Shown here piece after piece: positions 24,216-33,254 of a stretch of DNA of 64,000 nt. The notes under the pieces were generated by a model. The model saw nothing but the letters and a program-made list of their open reading frames with translations. It did not search any database and was not told the DNA's origin. Position 1 is the first letter of the stretch; the number at the start of each line of letters is the position of its first letter. Source of the stretch: Hydrogenophilales bacterium CG_4_10_14_3_um_filter_63_21 (GTDB lineage Bacteria > Pseudomonadota > Gammaproteobacteria > Burkholderiales > Thiobacillaceae); the NCBI GenBank assembly GCA_002784045.1, contig PFJX01000081.1:38566-102565 (forward strand), in the 5' to 3' direction. The position numbers and the translations under genes were made by a program.

Positions 24216-25456
24216 CACCAACGATCACCGCCAACACGCTCCTGGTCGACTTTCGCCTGGCCCAACGCAACATCCTGCGTCAGCGGCGTCGGAGTGCTAT
24301 CGCCATCGCCGCGATCGGCTTTGGTGTCATCGCCATGATGCTTTCCGTCGGCTACATGGAATGGGTCTATTGGGCCAACCGCGAGCTTGCCACGGTCAAC
24401 CAGCTAGGCCACGTGCAGGTGGCAAAACCTGGCTACCACGAAGATGGGCTGGCGGACCCCTATCACTATCTGATGCCGGCACAGTCTCCTGCCCTGCAGA
24501 CCCTGCAGCGGCTTCCCGAGGTGCGCAGCGTAGCACCACGATTGACTTTTAACGGCCTCATCAGCCATGGCGATAGCACGCTGTCGTTCATCGGCGAGGG
24601 GATCGATCCAGCGGTAGATCCCTCCTCGCGTAACCTGGTGGTGATCGCGGGGAAACTCCCCTCCAACCAGGAGCCCAAGGGCATCGTCATGGGCGCGGGC
24701 CTGGCGGCCAATCTCGGGGTGAAAACCGGCGATACCGTCATCCTCCTCAGCAACACCGCATCCGGCGGCATCAACGCCATCGAGGGCAGGGTTCGTGGCC
24801 TGATCTCCACCTCCATGAAGGCTTTCGATGACAGCATCCTGCGTGTGCCCATCGAGGCGGCACGTGAGTTGCTCCGTACCAAAGGGGCCCACCTCTGGGT
24901 GGTGACCCTGCATAACACGGACATGACCGGCCAGGTCATGGCTCATCTGAAGAACGAGCCGGCTCTGGCTGGCTATGAGGTGGTGCCCTGGACCAGGCTA
25001 GCGGACTTCTACAACAAGACCGTGGCCTTGTTCTCACGCCAGATGGGCGTGGTCAAGCTCATCATCGCCGTCATCATCGTACTCAGCATCAGCAACACCA
25101 TGACCATGAGCGTGATGGAACGTACCGTGGAAATTGGCACCGCCATGGCACTGGGCGTACGCCGCCAGCGCATTCTGGTTCTCTTTCTTCTGGAGGGGGG
25201 GCTGCTCGGTGCCATCGGCGGGATTTGTGGGGTGATTCTGGGCTACCTGGCCGCCCAAGCCATCTCGGCGGTGGGCATCCCCATGCCACCCGCCCCAGGC
25301 ATGTCGCGTGGCTTCGTTGCCGGCATCATCGTGACGCCGTCGATTGTCTTTGATGCCCTGCTGCTGGCCGTGTCCACCACCCTCATCGCCAGCATCTACC
25401 CGGCCTGGCGCGCATCCCGGCTGGTTATCGTCGACGCCCTCCGCCACAACCGTTAA
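24212..25456 (+). CDS. ABC transporter permease, FtsX/MacB type (1)
   Basis: 414 residues from ATG 24212; a longer frame from 24152 exists, but the N-terminal DFRLAQRNILRQRRRSAIAI is the normal beginning of this family. One N-terminal membrane helix (about 25-50), a large periplasmic domain (about 60-265), and three C-terminal helices follow, with SNTMTMSVMERTVEIGTAMA as the characteristic FtsX cytoplasmic turn. This is the LolC/E-MacB topology that moves lipoproteins or lipids by mechanotransmission, not by transport through a pore. It is 13 bp from a second permease. The ATPase is on the opposite strand at 28424-29176. Confidence 0.88.
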   Translation: MTPTITANTLLVDFRLAQRNILRQRRRSAIAIAAIGFGVIAMMLSVGYMEWVYWANRELATVNQLGHVQVAKPGYHEDGLADPYHYLMPAQSPALQTLQRLPEVRSVAPRLTFNGLISHGDSTLSFIGEGIDPAVDPSSRNLVVIAGKLPSNQEPKGIVMGAGLAANLGVKTGDTVILLSNTASGGINAIEGRVRGLISTSMKAFDDSILRVPIEAARELLRTKGAHLWVVTLHNTDMTGQVMAHLKNEPALAGYEVVPWTRLADFYNKTVALFSRQMGVVKLIIAVIIVLSISNTMTMSVMERTVEIGTAMALGVRRQRILVLFLLEGGLLGAIGGICGVILGYLAAQAISAVGIPMPPAPGMSRGFVAGIIVTPSIVFDALLLAVSTTLIASIYPAWRASRLVIVDALRHNR

Positions 25457-25469
25457 ATACGCCAGACCC

Positions 25470-26681
25470 ATGTGGAAGCTCGCTCTTCGCAATGTCCTGC
25501 GCCACAAGGCCCGCACCGGCATGACGCTGCTTGCCATCATCGCGGGGGTAGTCGGCCTGATCCTGAGCGGCGGCTTCGTGCATGACATCTTCACCCAGCT
25601 CGGCGAGGTTCTGATCCATTCCCAGTCCGGCCACCTGCAAGTCGCCAGAACCGGCTATTTCGAGCGGGGCGCGCGTAGCCCGGAGAAATACCTGCTCATG
25701 GATGCTGAGCCGCTCCGCAAGAAGATCATGGAAAACCCCGCTGTCGAGGACGTATTGGGGCGCTTGTATTTCGCCGGACTACTCAACAATGGGCGTTCCG
25801 ATCTGCCGATTATCGGGGAAGGGGTGGAGCCGGATCGGGAAGCCACGCTGGGCAGTGGCATGGCCATCACCGCGGGGCAACGCCTGCGGGGCACCGATGA
25901 ACACGGCATGATGGTGGGGCACGGCCTCGCCCATGCGCTGAAACTGGTGCCAGGGAACTGGGTGACCTTGGTGATCAATACCCCCGAGGGCGCCCTGAAC
26001 AGCCTGGAGTTCCAGGTGATTGGCACGTTTCAAACTTTTTCCAAGGACTACGATGCCCACGCGGTACGCATCCCTTTAGTCGCGGCGAGAGATCTGCTCG
26101 CCACCACCGGCATCAATACCCTGGTCGTCTCCCTGAAACAGACGCGGGATACCGAACCCATCGCGGCCTCGCTGGAAAAAGCATTTTCCAGGTCAGGACT
26201 GGAGGTGAACACCTGGCTGAAGCTGAATGACTTCTATGCCAAAACGGTAAAAATGTACGACGTACAGTTTGGCGTCCTGCGCATCATCATCCTGCTGATG
26301 GTGCTGCTGAGCGTGGTCAACAGCGTCAATATGAGTGTGTTCGAACGGGTGGGGGAATTCGGCACCATGATGGCCCTGGGCAACCGGAGCAGTCGCGTGA
26401 TCGAACTCATCATTGCGGAAAACGTCATTATCGGACTGGTGGGTGCCGCATCCGGCGTCATTCTGGGCATGGCCCTGGCGCTGGCCATCTCGGCCATCGG
26501 CATCCCCATGCCGCCCCCCCCTAACGCCGACCTCACCTATATCGCCCACATCCGCATCGTTCCTTCGGTTGTGGCCGGCGCTTTCGCCGTTGGCCTCATC
26601 GCGACGGTCATGGCCGCCTGCCTGCCCGCGCTGCGGGTCCGCCGTATCCCCATCGTCGATGCGCTGCGCCAAAGCATTTGA
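25470..26681 (+). CDS. ABC transporter permease, FtsX/MacB type (2)
   Basis: 403 residues from ATG 25470, the first in-frame start after the previous stop; it begins MWKLALRNVLRHKARTGMTL. The layout is the same as in the first permease: one N-terminal helix, a periplasmic domain with GHLQVARTGYFE, and three C-terminal helices with NSVNMSVFERVGEFGTMMAL. Both permeases share an AISA(V/I)GIPMPP segment in the last helical region, so they are paralogues and probably form a heterodimer as LolC and LolE do. The substrate is unknown; neighbours suggest a lipid or lipoprotein going to the outer membrane. Confidence 0.88.
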   Translation: MWKLALRNVLRHKARTGMTLLAIIAGVVGLILSGGFVHDIFTQLGEVLIHSQSGHLQVARTGYFERGARSPEKYLLMDAEPLRKKIMENPAVEDVLGRLYFAGLLNNGRSDLPIIGEGVEPDREATLGSGMAITAGQRLRGTDEHGMMVGHGLAHALKLVPGNWVTLVINTPEGALNSLEFQVIGTFQTFSKDYDAHAVRIPLVAARDLLATTGINTLVVSLKQTRDTEPIAASLEKAFSRSGLEVNTWLKLNDFYAKTVKMYDVQFGVLRIIILLMVLLSVVNSVNMSVFERVGEFGTMMALGNRSSRVIELIIAENVIIGLVGAASGVILGMALALAISAIGIPMPPPPNADLTYIAHIRIVPSVVAGAFAVGLIATVMAACLPALRVRRIPIVDALRQSI

Positions 26682-26727
26682 CGATGTGTGCATAGCCGCC
26701 AGCCTTGGGAAATCACGCCGCTTCAAT

Positions 26728-26817
26728 TAGCGCCGGTTTCCAGCCGGCTGCCTTGAGAGCCGGCAAGGATTACCGAAGGGTAGGGGCTTCATCAGCCGGC
26801 GCTACAAAGGCGTGAAA
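26728..26817. repeat. Dispersed intergenic repeat, copy near 26.7 kb
   Basis: TAGCGCCGG (26729-26737) and, 60 bp on, CCGGCGCTACA lie in opposite orientation, enclosing AGCCGGCTGCC-type sequence. The ends match the core TGTAGCGCCGG of the repeats at 41.5, 53.1 and 55.8 kb. It fills the gap between the permease and the minus-strand outer-membrane gene. Confidence 0.5.
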
Positions 26818-26825
26818 GCGCTCTT

Positions 26826-28427
26826 TCAGAAATCGTGGCGGACTTCCGCGTAGGCGCGATCCTGCTGGTCGTACTGGCCGAACAAGCCGGTGGGCGGGCC
26901 ACCGAATACATCCAGGCCGAAGGTCACTTTCCAATTGGGCTGGAATCCCCAACTTGCCTTGGGACGGAACATCCAGTCGCTGCGATTGAGGCTATGCACG
27001 AGTAGCGCCTCAGCTTTCCAGTTGCCAGGGAAACTGTGGCTGACCAGCAATGACATGCCGTTTTCCGCCTTGGCCGGGATGATGTCCGGGTTGTGATCGA
27101 AGAAATAGCGCTGGAATAGCTGGGTATTCACTCGGGTATCGCTGCCGGGATTGAAGTCCAGCCCCACCGCCCAATCCAGGGTATTTTGCTTGACCACGCC
27201 GTCTGGGTCCGGAACCAGCAGATTGAAACGACGGCCGTTGGTGTAGACCGCCTCAGCCTTCAGCACCACTTCACCCAGGTCTTTGCCCAGGGTGCCACCG
27301 GCCTGCCAGATGCGGTCGTGGCGGGGGGTGAAGACATTCGGGGCAAACTGGTAGAAGGTGGGTGAGCTGTTCATGCTGCTATAGAAGAAACCGGACATAT
27401 CCCAGCCCTTTGTGAGCTGCGTCAGCCGTACCCCGAAATTGCCGTGATCAATACCGGTGCCGGGCTTCACCTCATCGAGAATAAGGGGCCTGATCGCCGG
27501 CGGATAGGGATAGAAATCGGCGCCCGATCCGGGACGCGTGAAATCGCTCGGCTTGCCGATTCGGTCGTAACTTGGAAAGGGAATCCAGGCTACTTCCGCA
27601 TGGAAATCGCCCGCGAAGTATTCGGCGCGCGCCGCCCATTGCGGGATACGCAGCACCTGGAAGTCGGGCAGGATGAATTCGCGCAAATCCTTGGCCGAAA
27701 CCACATCGGCGAAGAACAGGCCAACCATCTCGCCCCACACGATGTGCTGGCGGCCGAGCCGCCAGTCCCAGCCTCCGGCCGATAAGTCGAGATAGGTCTC
27801 GCGCAACTGGAATTCGGCCCGCTGGTCGTCGCGTACCGCCTGCTGGTAAAAATCATTCAGGTCATAGATGGCGTTGTAGTCGAGACGGCCACTCAATTTC
27901 CACTGGATGCCTTGGCCAAGATGGCCTTGCGTGCCCAACTCCAGCCTGCCCATCGCCTTGGAGCCATGATCGGGCCTGGCGTAGGTATGCGCCAATTCAG
28001 CCTGGGCAAAACCCCGCACCCTGGAGGGGCCGCCTCTTGCACTGGCGGATTTGTGCGGGCGGGGAAATTCATCCTTGGTGGCCATCTCCTCACTGAACAA
28101 GGTCTCCTTGGAAAGCGGCAATGCCTCTTCAACTTTGCCGCCGTCGACTTTGCCACCAACTGGCTTGTCCAGGGCCGGCTCCAGCGCAAACAGATCCTCC
28201 TTGGAGGCAGGCAAGGACGGAGCTTCTGTCACGCTTACCGGACTGTCTTTGTGCTCTTCAGGCGCCGTGTCGAATAGCGCATCCCTGGACAGGGGGAGAT
28301 CGTTTTCAGCCAGGCGCACCGGCGCGTTCCCTTCCGCTGCGCCGATGGCTTCCGCGCCCGCCAGTGAAGCCCATAGCGAGGTTCCCAGTAACGCGGCTGC
28401 CAGTATCCCAACCGGACGAAAAATCAT
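26826..28427 (-). CDS. DUF1302-type outer-membrane protein with N-terminal repeats
   Basis: 533 residues. ATG 28427 is chosen for AGGAG 8 bases upstream. Signal peptide at 1-25 (ILAAALLGTSLWASLAGAEA). Residues 44-111 contain three copies of a 9-residue motif: LPLSRDALF, LPASKEDLF and LPLSKETLF. The rest (about 150-533) is a beta barrel-like chain (GRLELGTQGHLG, WRLGRQHIVWGEMVGLFFAD) ending in a C-terminal Phe (YAEVRHDF), as outer-membrane proteins do. It resembles the DUF1302 family. ATG overlaps the stop of the ABC ATPase gene (ATGA), so the barrel and the ATPase are co-translated and probably belong to one export path. Confidence 0.8.
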   Translation of the reverse strand: MIFRPVGILAAALLGTSLWASLAGAEAIGAAEGNAPVRLAENDLPLSRDALFDTAPEEHKDSPVSVTEAPSLPASKEDLFALEPALDKPVGGKVDGGKVEEALPLSKETLFSEEMATKDEFPRPHKSASARGGPSRVRGFAQAELAHTYARPDHGSKAMGRLELGTQGHLGQGIQWKLSGRLDYNAIYDLNDFYQQAVRDDQRAEFQLRETYLDLSAGGWDWRLGRQHIVWGEMVGLFFADVVSAKDLREFILPDFQVLRIPQWAARAEYFAGDFHAEVAWIPFPSYDRIGKPSDFTRPGSGADFYPYPPAIRPLILDEVKPGTGIDHGNFGVRLTQLTKGWDMSGFFYSSMNSSPTFYQFAPNVFTPRHDRIWQAGGTLGKDLGEVVLKAEAVYTNGRRFNLLVPDPDGVVKQNTLDWAVGLDFNPGSDTRVNTQLFQRYFFDHNPDIIPAKAENGMSLLVSHSFPGNWKAEALLVHSLNRSDWMFRPKASWGFQPNWKVTFGLDVFGGPPTGLFGQYDQQDRAYAEVRHDF

Positions 28428-29176
28428 GGTGTCATCTCCTGTGGCCTGGGTTCTGATCGACCCGCCCTGGCCGCTTTCCATTTGTCATCCACTTTCATGG
28501 CCAGCATGGCCACATGGCCGTCCTCGATGCGCACGAGACGGTCGGCCATCGACATGACGTGGCGATCATGGGTGGAAAAAATGAAGGTAGTACCGAATTC
28601 GCGGTTGATCTGTTTCATCAGGGCCAGGATGCCCTCGCCCGTCTTGCTGTCCAGGTTGGCCGTGGGCTCGTCCGCCAGCACGATGCGGGGGTTGATAGCC
28701 AATGCACGGGCGATGGCTACCCGCTGGCGCTGTCCTCCACTCAGTTGGCTGGGGGTATGGTGGGCGTATTTTTCCAGACCCACGACAGACAGGTAACGCT
28801 TGACCCGCTTGCGGCGCGCCTCCTTGCTGATCTCGGGCAACTGCAGCAACGGGTATTCCACGTTCTCCGCGGTCGTCAGCACCGGAAACAGGTTGAAGGT
28901 CTGAAAGATGAAACCTGTGGTGCGCGCACGCAAGTCAGCAAGTTCGTTGGAGGAAAGACCCGAGACCTCCCTGCCGTCGATGAATACCTTGCCCTGAGTG
29001 GGCGTATCGATACAGCCGATGATGTTCAGCAGGGTCGTCTTGCCACTGCCGGAGGGCCCAGCGATGGCCAGGAACACGCCTTCCTCGAAGGAAAGTGTAA
29101 TATCGTGAAGCGCAACAACTTTTTGCTCCCCCAGCATGTATTCCTTGGTAACGCCTTCAACGCGGACAAGACTCAT
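28424..29176 (-). CDS. ABC transporter ATP-binding protein, LolD/MacB type
   Basis: 250 residues. Walker A GPSGSGKTT, signature LSGGQRQRVAIARAL, Walker B IVLADEPTANLDS and the H-loop STHDRHVM are all intact. DEPTANLD and the YPLLQLPEIS-type insert are typical of the LolD/MacB/FtsE branch. It must pair with the two FtsX-type permeases at 24212-26681 on the other strand, since no other permeases are near. Its stop overlaps the start of the DUF1302-type gene. The divergently read LolA-like gene starts only ~40 bp away, so both likely share one promoter region. Confidence 0.92.
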   Translation of the reverse strand: MSLVRVEGVTKEYMLGEQKVVALHDITLSFEEGVFLAIAGPSGSGKTTLLNIIGCIDTPTQGKVFIDGREVSGLSSNELADLRARTTGFIFQTFNLFPVLTTAENVEYPLLQLPEISKEARRKRVKRYLSVVGLEKYAHHTPSQLSGGQRQRVAIARALAINPRIVLADEPTANLDSKTGEGILALMKQINREFGTTFIFSTHDRHVMSMADRLVRIEDGHVAMLAMKVDDKWKAARAGRSEPRPQEMTP

Positions 29177-29221
29177 GGCAGGGTTTCCGTGTGGGGTTGC
29201 GACATTGGATAGGTGGCCGAC

Positions 29222-29998
29222 ATGTCCGTTTTAACGTTGTTATGCACTCGTTTCTCGCTGGTCAACCTGTGCCTTGTGATGGGGGTTGCCATCCCGGCCC
29301 TGGCCGAAAGCCCACAAGGGGAGGATGCCTTCGCGCGCAACCTGCTGGAACGTTCGGACGAGATCCGATTTCCACGGAAAGGCTTCCAGGTGGACATCAA
29401 CATTGCCAGCTCCGGGCCGGAACAGGATATGGAAACCCGAAAATACCGCGTTCTGTCCAAAGGCAACGAAAATACGGTCATCATGATACTTGAACCGGCC
29501 TCCGAGCGGGGCCAGATCATGCTCATGAAGGGGCACGACCTGTGGGTTTTCATGCCCAACGTGTCGCAACCCATCCGCCTCGGGCTGGCGCAGCGCCTGA
29601 CTGGCGAGGTCGCCAACGGCGACCTGGCGCGCGCCAATTTCGCGGGTGATTACAACCCCAAGTTGCTGCGCAGTGAACGGCTCGACGGCGAGGAGCACCA
29701 TGTGCTGGAGTTGTTGGCGGTGGATCGTGGGGTGACCTACCACCGCGTGCTGTTGTGGATCAACAAGGCCAACACCCGGCCGCGCAAGGCGGAGTTCTAT
29801 TCCTTATCGAACCGCCTGATGAAGACCTGCGCTTATGAACAGTTCCGGAATATGGCCGGCAAACGCCGCCCGACCCGGCTGGTCATGCAGGATGCCCTGC
29901 GGCCTGGAGAGCAATCAGTCCTCGAATATGGACAGATGAAATTGCGCGACCTGCCCGACAAGGTCTTTTCCAAGGACTACCTCAAAAAGCTGCAATAG
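29222..29998 (+). CDS. LolA-like outer-membrane lipoprotein-sorting protein
   Basis: 258 residues from ATG 29222 (29213 is an alternative). Signal peptide to about residue 27 (LVMGVAIPALA). The mature part shows the LolA-like pattern: RKYRVLSKGNENTVIMIL, ERGQIMLMKGHDLWVFMPNV, then LTGEVANGDLARANFAGDYN. This family is an open beta-half-barrel that carries a hydrophobic cargo across the periplasm. With the LolCDE-like ABC parts and the outer-membrane barrel next to it, a complete inner membrane to periplasm to outer membrane route is encoded. Cargo not known. Confidence 0.85.
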   Translation: MSVLTLLCTRFSLVNLCLVMGVAIPALAESPQGEDAFARNLLERSDEIRFPRKGFQVDINIASSGPEQDMETRKYRVLSKGNENTVIMILEPASERGQIMLMKGHDLWVFMPNVSQPIRLGLAQRLTGEVANGDLARANFAGDYNPKLLRSERLDGEEHHVLELLAVDRGVTYHRVLLWINKANTRPRKAEFYSLSNRLMKTCAYEQFRNMAGKRRPTRLVMQDALRPGEQSVLEYGQMKLRDLPDKVFSKDYLKKLQ

Positions 29999-30023
29999 GG
30001 TGCTGCGCACAACGCTACCCGCT

Positions 30024-30899
30024 TCAGGCAAAGGGGTCGTGCCGCAAACCGCCGAGGCGGAAGAATCTGCGCAGATCATCCAGATCGCGGCGATACCTCG
30101 GTTTCAGGGCTTGCCGCATGGTCTTGAGCCGTTCACGCAACGATGCCGGCAGGGGCTTGTCCGCGGTCTTGATAATGACCAGAAACGGCACTTTGAAGGT
30201 GGCGACCAGGCTGGCATCGCCGGGCAGCAGGCGGCGGGTCAGGTCGGCAAACTCTTCCTTGAGGAAAGCGGCGCGTAGCGAGCGCTCGTAATCCAGGGAA
30301 AAGAGGTGGGGCTGGAAGCGGGCGTTCATGTAGGCGAAGAAGATCACGGATTTCAGTGATTTCAGCCGTCCGAAGTCCGTCAGATAGAGGGCGCCCCCGG
30401 GTTTCAGGACGCGCCGCACCGCTTTGAAGGTGTTTTCCAGATGCTGCAAGGTGGGCAAATGGTGCAGCGCCACGGTACTGATCACGGCGTCCACGCTCTG
30501 ATCGTCGACCACCTCCAGCGTCGTGATATCACCCTGACGGAACTGGACATTGGTCAGGCCCAATTTCAGGATGTGTTTGTTCGCGTCGGCCAGCATCGTT
30601 GACGATAAATCCACCCCAGTGAAGTGGACGTCGGGGTTGAGTTCCGCGATCTGTGCCAGTTGGGTGGCCGGGCCGCAGCCCAGGTCGAGTACGCTTTTGC
30701 AACGCTGGATGACCTGGCTGGCCTGCGCGGAGTGAAACAGGTAGGCGGCGGCCATGACGCCGTCGATGCGGCCTGCTTCCACATAGGCGGCCACTTGCTC
30801 GGGGTCGGCCATCACCAGGTCGGGTTCCGGCTCCCGTGGCAGGGTGCGTTCGACGACCAGTTCGCGGATAAAGGTGGGGATCAGGGCGGGATTGGGCAT
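30024..30899 (-). CDS. Class I SAM-dependent methyltransferase
   Basis: 291 residues. Motif I is VLDLGCGPATQL (about 70-81), followed by FTGVDLSSTML and the post-motif VISTVALHHLPTLQHL and VLKPGGALYLTDFG, all standard for a class I small-molecule methyltransferase. The C-terminal 90 residues are helical and basic. The substrate is not readable. It ends tail-to-tail with the LolA-like gene (25 bp gap) and is separated from the PEP-CTERM gene by a strong terminator, so it must have its own promoter or rely on read-through. Confidence 0.88.
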   Translation of the reverse strand: MPNPALIPTFIRELVVERTLPREPEPDLVMADPEQVAAYVEAGRIDGVMAAAYLFHSAQASQVIQRCKSVLDLGCGPATQLAQIAELNPDVHFTGVDLSSTMLADANKHILKLGLTNVQFRQGDITTLEVVDDQSVDAVISTVALHHLPTLQHLENTFKAVRRVLKPGGALYLTDFGRLKSLKSVIFFAYMNARFQPHLFSLDYERSLRAAFLKEEFADLTRRLLPGDASLVATFKVPFLVIIKTADKPLPASLRERLKTMRQALKPRYRRDLDDLRRFFRLGGLRHDPFA

Positions 30900-30914
30900 A
30901 TCCGCTTTATAAAT

Positions 30915-30948
30915 GAAAAAAGCCCCGCCTGGCTAGCCAGGCGGGGCT
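30915..30948 (-). terminator. Strong terminator after the PEP-CTERM gene
   Basis: A 28-bp perfect palindrome (30921-30948, arms AGCCCCGCCTGGCT) followed on the minus strand by TTTTTT. It lies between the PEP-CTERM stop and the methyltransferase start. Confidence 0.9.
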
Positions 30949-30968
30949 TGGTTGTCGCGGCCGTGAAC

Positions 30969-31817
30969 TTAGGCCTTGCGGCGATGGGCCAGACCCAGAC
31001 CCATCAGACCCAGACCCAGCAGGCCCAGCGTGGCGGGCTCGGGAACGCGGGACACGTTGACGGTGAAGTCGACGTTGTCGAAGGTTTGGTAGGGGGTGAT
31101 CGCGCCGCCTTTGGCCAGCACACTGCCGGAATCACAGACATCCACCATGACTATCGATGACGTAACCGTATTGAAGCAGGGCACATTATTGAATGTCAGG
31201 CCGGCGGCTGCGGGGCCCTGGGACAGGATGCCCAGGCCGGAGTTGAATGTACCGCCATTACCCGGTGCAGGCAGACTGCCGATGAAGGCAATGTCGTTGC
31301 TGATTGTCTGGGCAGCCCAGAAGTTGGACGAACCCGTCACACCCAGCACCAGGAAAGGGGTACCGCCCGTGGCCGTCGCCTCGAGGGTGGCGATGGGAAC
31401 CGCACCGACGCGGCTGTAGTTGTTCGCGGGGTCATCGAAGGTAGCGATCATGGCACCCGTGCCATAAGTTGCCTCGAAGGCAACCGACGGAGCAAACGTG
31501 TAGAAGTGCTGCCCCCCAAAGGTGAAGTAAGTACTGACGACTGCCTCGAAAATCCCGGTCAGTTCGTTATTGCCCGAGGCGGCACCGATTTGATGCGTGG
31601 TGGGGGACTGCTCGATCGTCTCGATGGTGAAGATGCCGCGCAGGATGTCGTCTTTGCCCAGGAGACCATCTCCGTTGGCATCAAAGGCCTGATACTCGGC
31701 GCTGTTATCCGACAGTTGTTGGAACCCGGTGAAGAGCTGGCTGGCCACGGTATCGGCTTGGGCGGCGCCGGCGGCGAAACTCATCGCCAGGGCGGCTACT
31801 AGATATTTGACTTTCAT
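30969..31817 (-). CDS. PEP-CTERM surface protein with EF-hand-like loop
   Basis: 282 residues. ATG 31817 has GGAG at good distance; an upstream TTG is less likely. Signal peptide to about residue 22 (LVAALAMSFAAGAAQA). Residues 48-59 read DANGDGLLGKDD, a calcium-binding EF-hand loop. The middle is a low-complexity beta-rich region. The end is VPEPATLGLLGLGLMGLGLAHRRKA, cited as VPEPATLG, a hydrophobic span, then RRK: the classic PEP-CTERM sorting signal cut by exosortase. This is direct evidence that the organism runs the exosortase system served by the PrsT proteins. Confidence 0.93.
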   Translation of the reverse strand: MKVKYLVAALAMSFAAGAAQADTVASQLFTGFQQLSDNSAEYQAFDANGDGLLGKDDILRGIFTIETIEQSPTTHQIGAASGNNELTGIFEAVVSTYFTFGGQHFYTFAPSVAFEATYGTGAMIATFDDPANNYSRVGAVPIATLEATATGGTPFLVLGVTGSSNFWAAQTISNDIAFIGSLPAPGNGGTFNSGLGILSQGPAAAGLTFNNVPCFNTVTSSIVMVDVCDSGSVLAKGGAITPYQTFDNVDFTVNVSRVPEPATLGLLGLGLMGLGLAHRRKA

Positions 31818-32090
31818 GTCGATCTCCAAAAAAGAGTTAACTGATCACATTCGAAAACTGATTTGCGACTTGCGAATCATATAAAGCACGTTGCGTGCCA
31901 ACTCATAAATAATGATGCAACTCGTTGAATTAACAATGTTCAATGTTTATCAATCGGGCGCCACACGGCACTGTAGCGATGGCGATGTAAAAAATCCCGA
32001 CATATGAGATCGGGCTGTTTACGTGAACGATCTCGCGCCTCCACTGTAGCGCCCAGTTTCATCATCCGCGGCGGTCGCAATCCATGCCCG
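31818..32090. other. Upstream region of the PEP-CTERM gene with repeat copy
   Basis: 273 bp, AT-rich in 31818-31960 (likely promoter of the PEP-CTERM gene; no single clear -10/-35 chosen), then a degenerate copy of the dispersed repeat at 32018-32094 with CTCGCGCC, CACTGTAGCGCC and GTTTCATCATCCG, all in the order seen at 41.4 kb. Confidence 0.5.
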
Positions 32091-33152
32091 CTAACTTGCC
32101 GCACGCCAGTAATCGGCCAGCGCGCGCCGCCCGGGGGTCACCGCTGGCACTTGGGCATGTCCCATGCGGAACAGCATCAGCGGAATCTCCCCTGGCAGGA
32201 TCGTCTGCCAACCCGTGGCCAGGATCTGCCGCAAATCAGCGGTAATACCTTCCTCGCAGGCGCCAGGCAAAGCGTATAGGGCCGATGCCGGCATCGGTTG
32301 CAAGACCTGCCCCTGTTGTGTCGCCCTCAGCCAAAGGCGCTGGAATGCCCGTCCGGCGGCGAGAATCGTCACAGTGTCGGTATTCTTTACAGCCAGTAAG
32401 CCCAGATTAGGGGCCAGCCGGCAGGGCAAGGCACAGGCGCGCCAGCCCAGAATGTAGTGGGCGCCCACGAGGTTGGCCAGGTGCATGACGGGCCAATGCC
32501 GCAACTGGCTGAAGAAGGGGCGCAACAGCGGCTCAACGCCCAGTGCGCCCGGTGGCAGGCCCTCTGGACAGCTGGTCCGCCAGCCTACGTCGAAGCGGAT
32601 GGCGGAGAACAGCTCCGCGTGCAGGAGGCGGTTATGGAAGCGTTCGGTTTCCGCGCGGCGCATCAGGCGCAACGCCTGCCTGCGTCGCGCGGGCTGGTCC
32701 AGCCAGTGCAGTTGGCTGGTTGGGTAGATATGCGCGGCTGCCTCCAGTTCGCCGCGCTCCGCAGCGGTCATGCTGGGGCCGTGAAAACGCACCTGGCGGT
32801 TGGTGTGGCGTAGGGGAATGGCCTCCCACAAGGGATCGACCGCCGCCTGACCCGGTTGCAAACGGATCTGCATGATGAGATCGGGCTGTGCCGGGTCGGG
32901 TAACAACACAGTCTGTGTCCCTATACCGAAGCGGCTGGCGGCGATGGCCAGGTTTTCCGCCACAGCGCCGAGGGAGAGCAGCGCCAGTACCCTTTTGTAT
33001 CCGCCCTCGGGCGGCAGTTCGGCCTCGGTGTAGCGTATGCGGAGCCCGTCATCGGTGATTTCGAAGCGAAAGCGATGCTGGTTGTCCGCCGAGGGTGCCA
33101 GGATGGCGCTTTCCAGAACAAAATGAAGCTGATCCTGATCCAGTGTTTTCAT
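32091..33152 (-). CDS. Nitroreductase-family oxidoreductase
   Basis: 353 residues. It begins LHFVLESAILAPSADNQHRF, the usual nitroreductase opening in which 'aPSa.N.qpw' binds FMN phosphate. RHTNRQVRF is the family's 'R.t.R.f' segment, and the C-terminal part has LPGEIPLMLFRMGHAQ, near the canonical 'p...lRiG' FMN contact. It is a longer, TOMM/Rv1355c-like member and not the short NfsA/B type. It lies 102 bp after the ThiF-like gene. ThiF plus nitroreductase occurs as one fused protein in mycobacterial MoeY/Rv1355c, as I recall. Role: probably redox step on a small molecule or peptide. Confidence 0.82.
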   Translation of the reverse strand: MKTLDQDQLHFVLESAILAPSADNQHRFRFEITDDGLRIRYTEAELPPEGGYKRVLALLSLGAVAENLAIAASRFGIGTQTVLLPDPAQPDLIMQIRLQPGQAAVDPLWEAIPLRHTNRQVRFHGPSMTAAERGELEAAAHIYPTSQLHWLDQPARRRQALRLMRRAETERFHNRLLHAELFSAIRFDVGWRTSCPEGLPPGALGVEPLLRPFFSQLRHWPVMHLANLVGAHYILGWRACALPCRLAPNLGLLAVKNTDTVTILAAGRAFQRLWLRATQQGQVLQPMPASALYALPGACEEGITADLRQILATGWQTILPGEIPLMLFRMGHAQVPAVTPGRRALADYWRAAS

Positions 33153-33254
33153 GTCAGCCTAGGCATTGTTGATGGTGGCACGGTGATGGCAGGTCAATTG
33201 AGAGGGGGATACTTGCCATCTCGATTACGTCAGGCATTCTTCATCCCTGACCCC

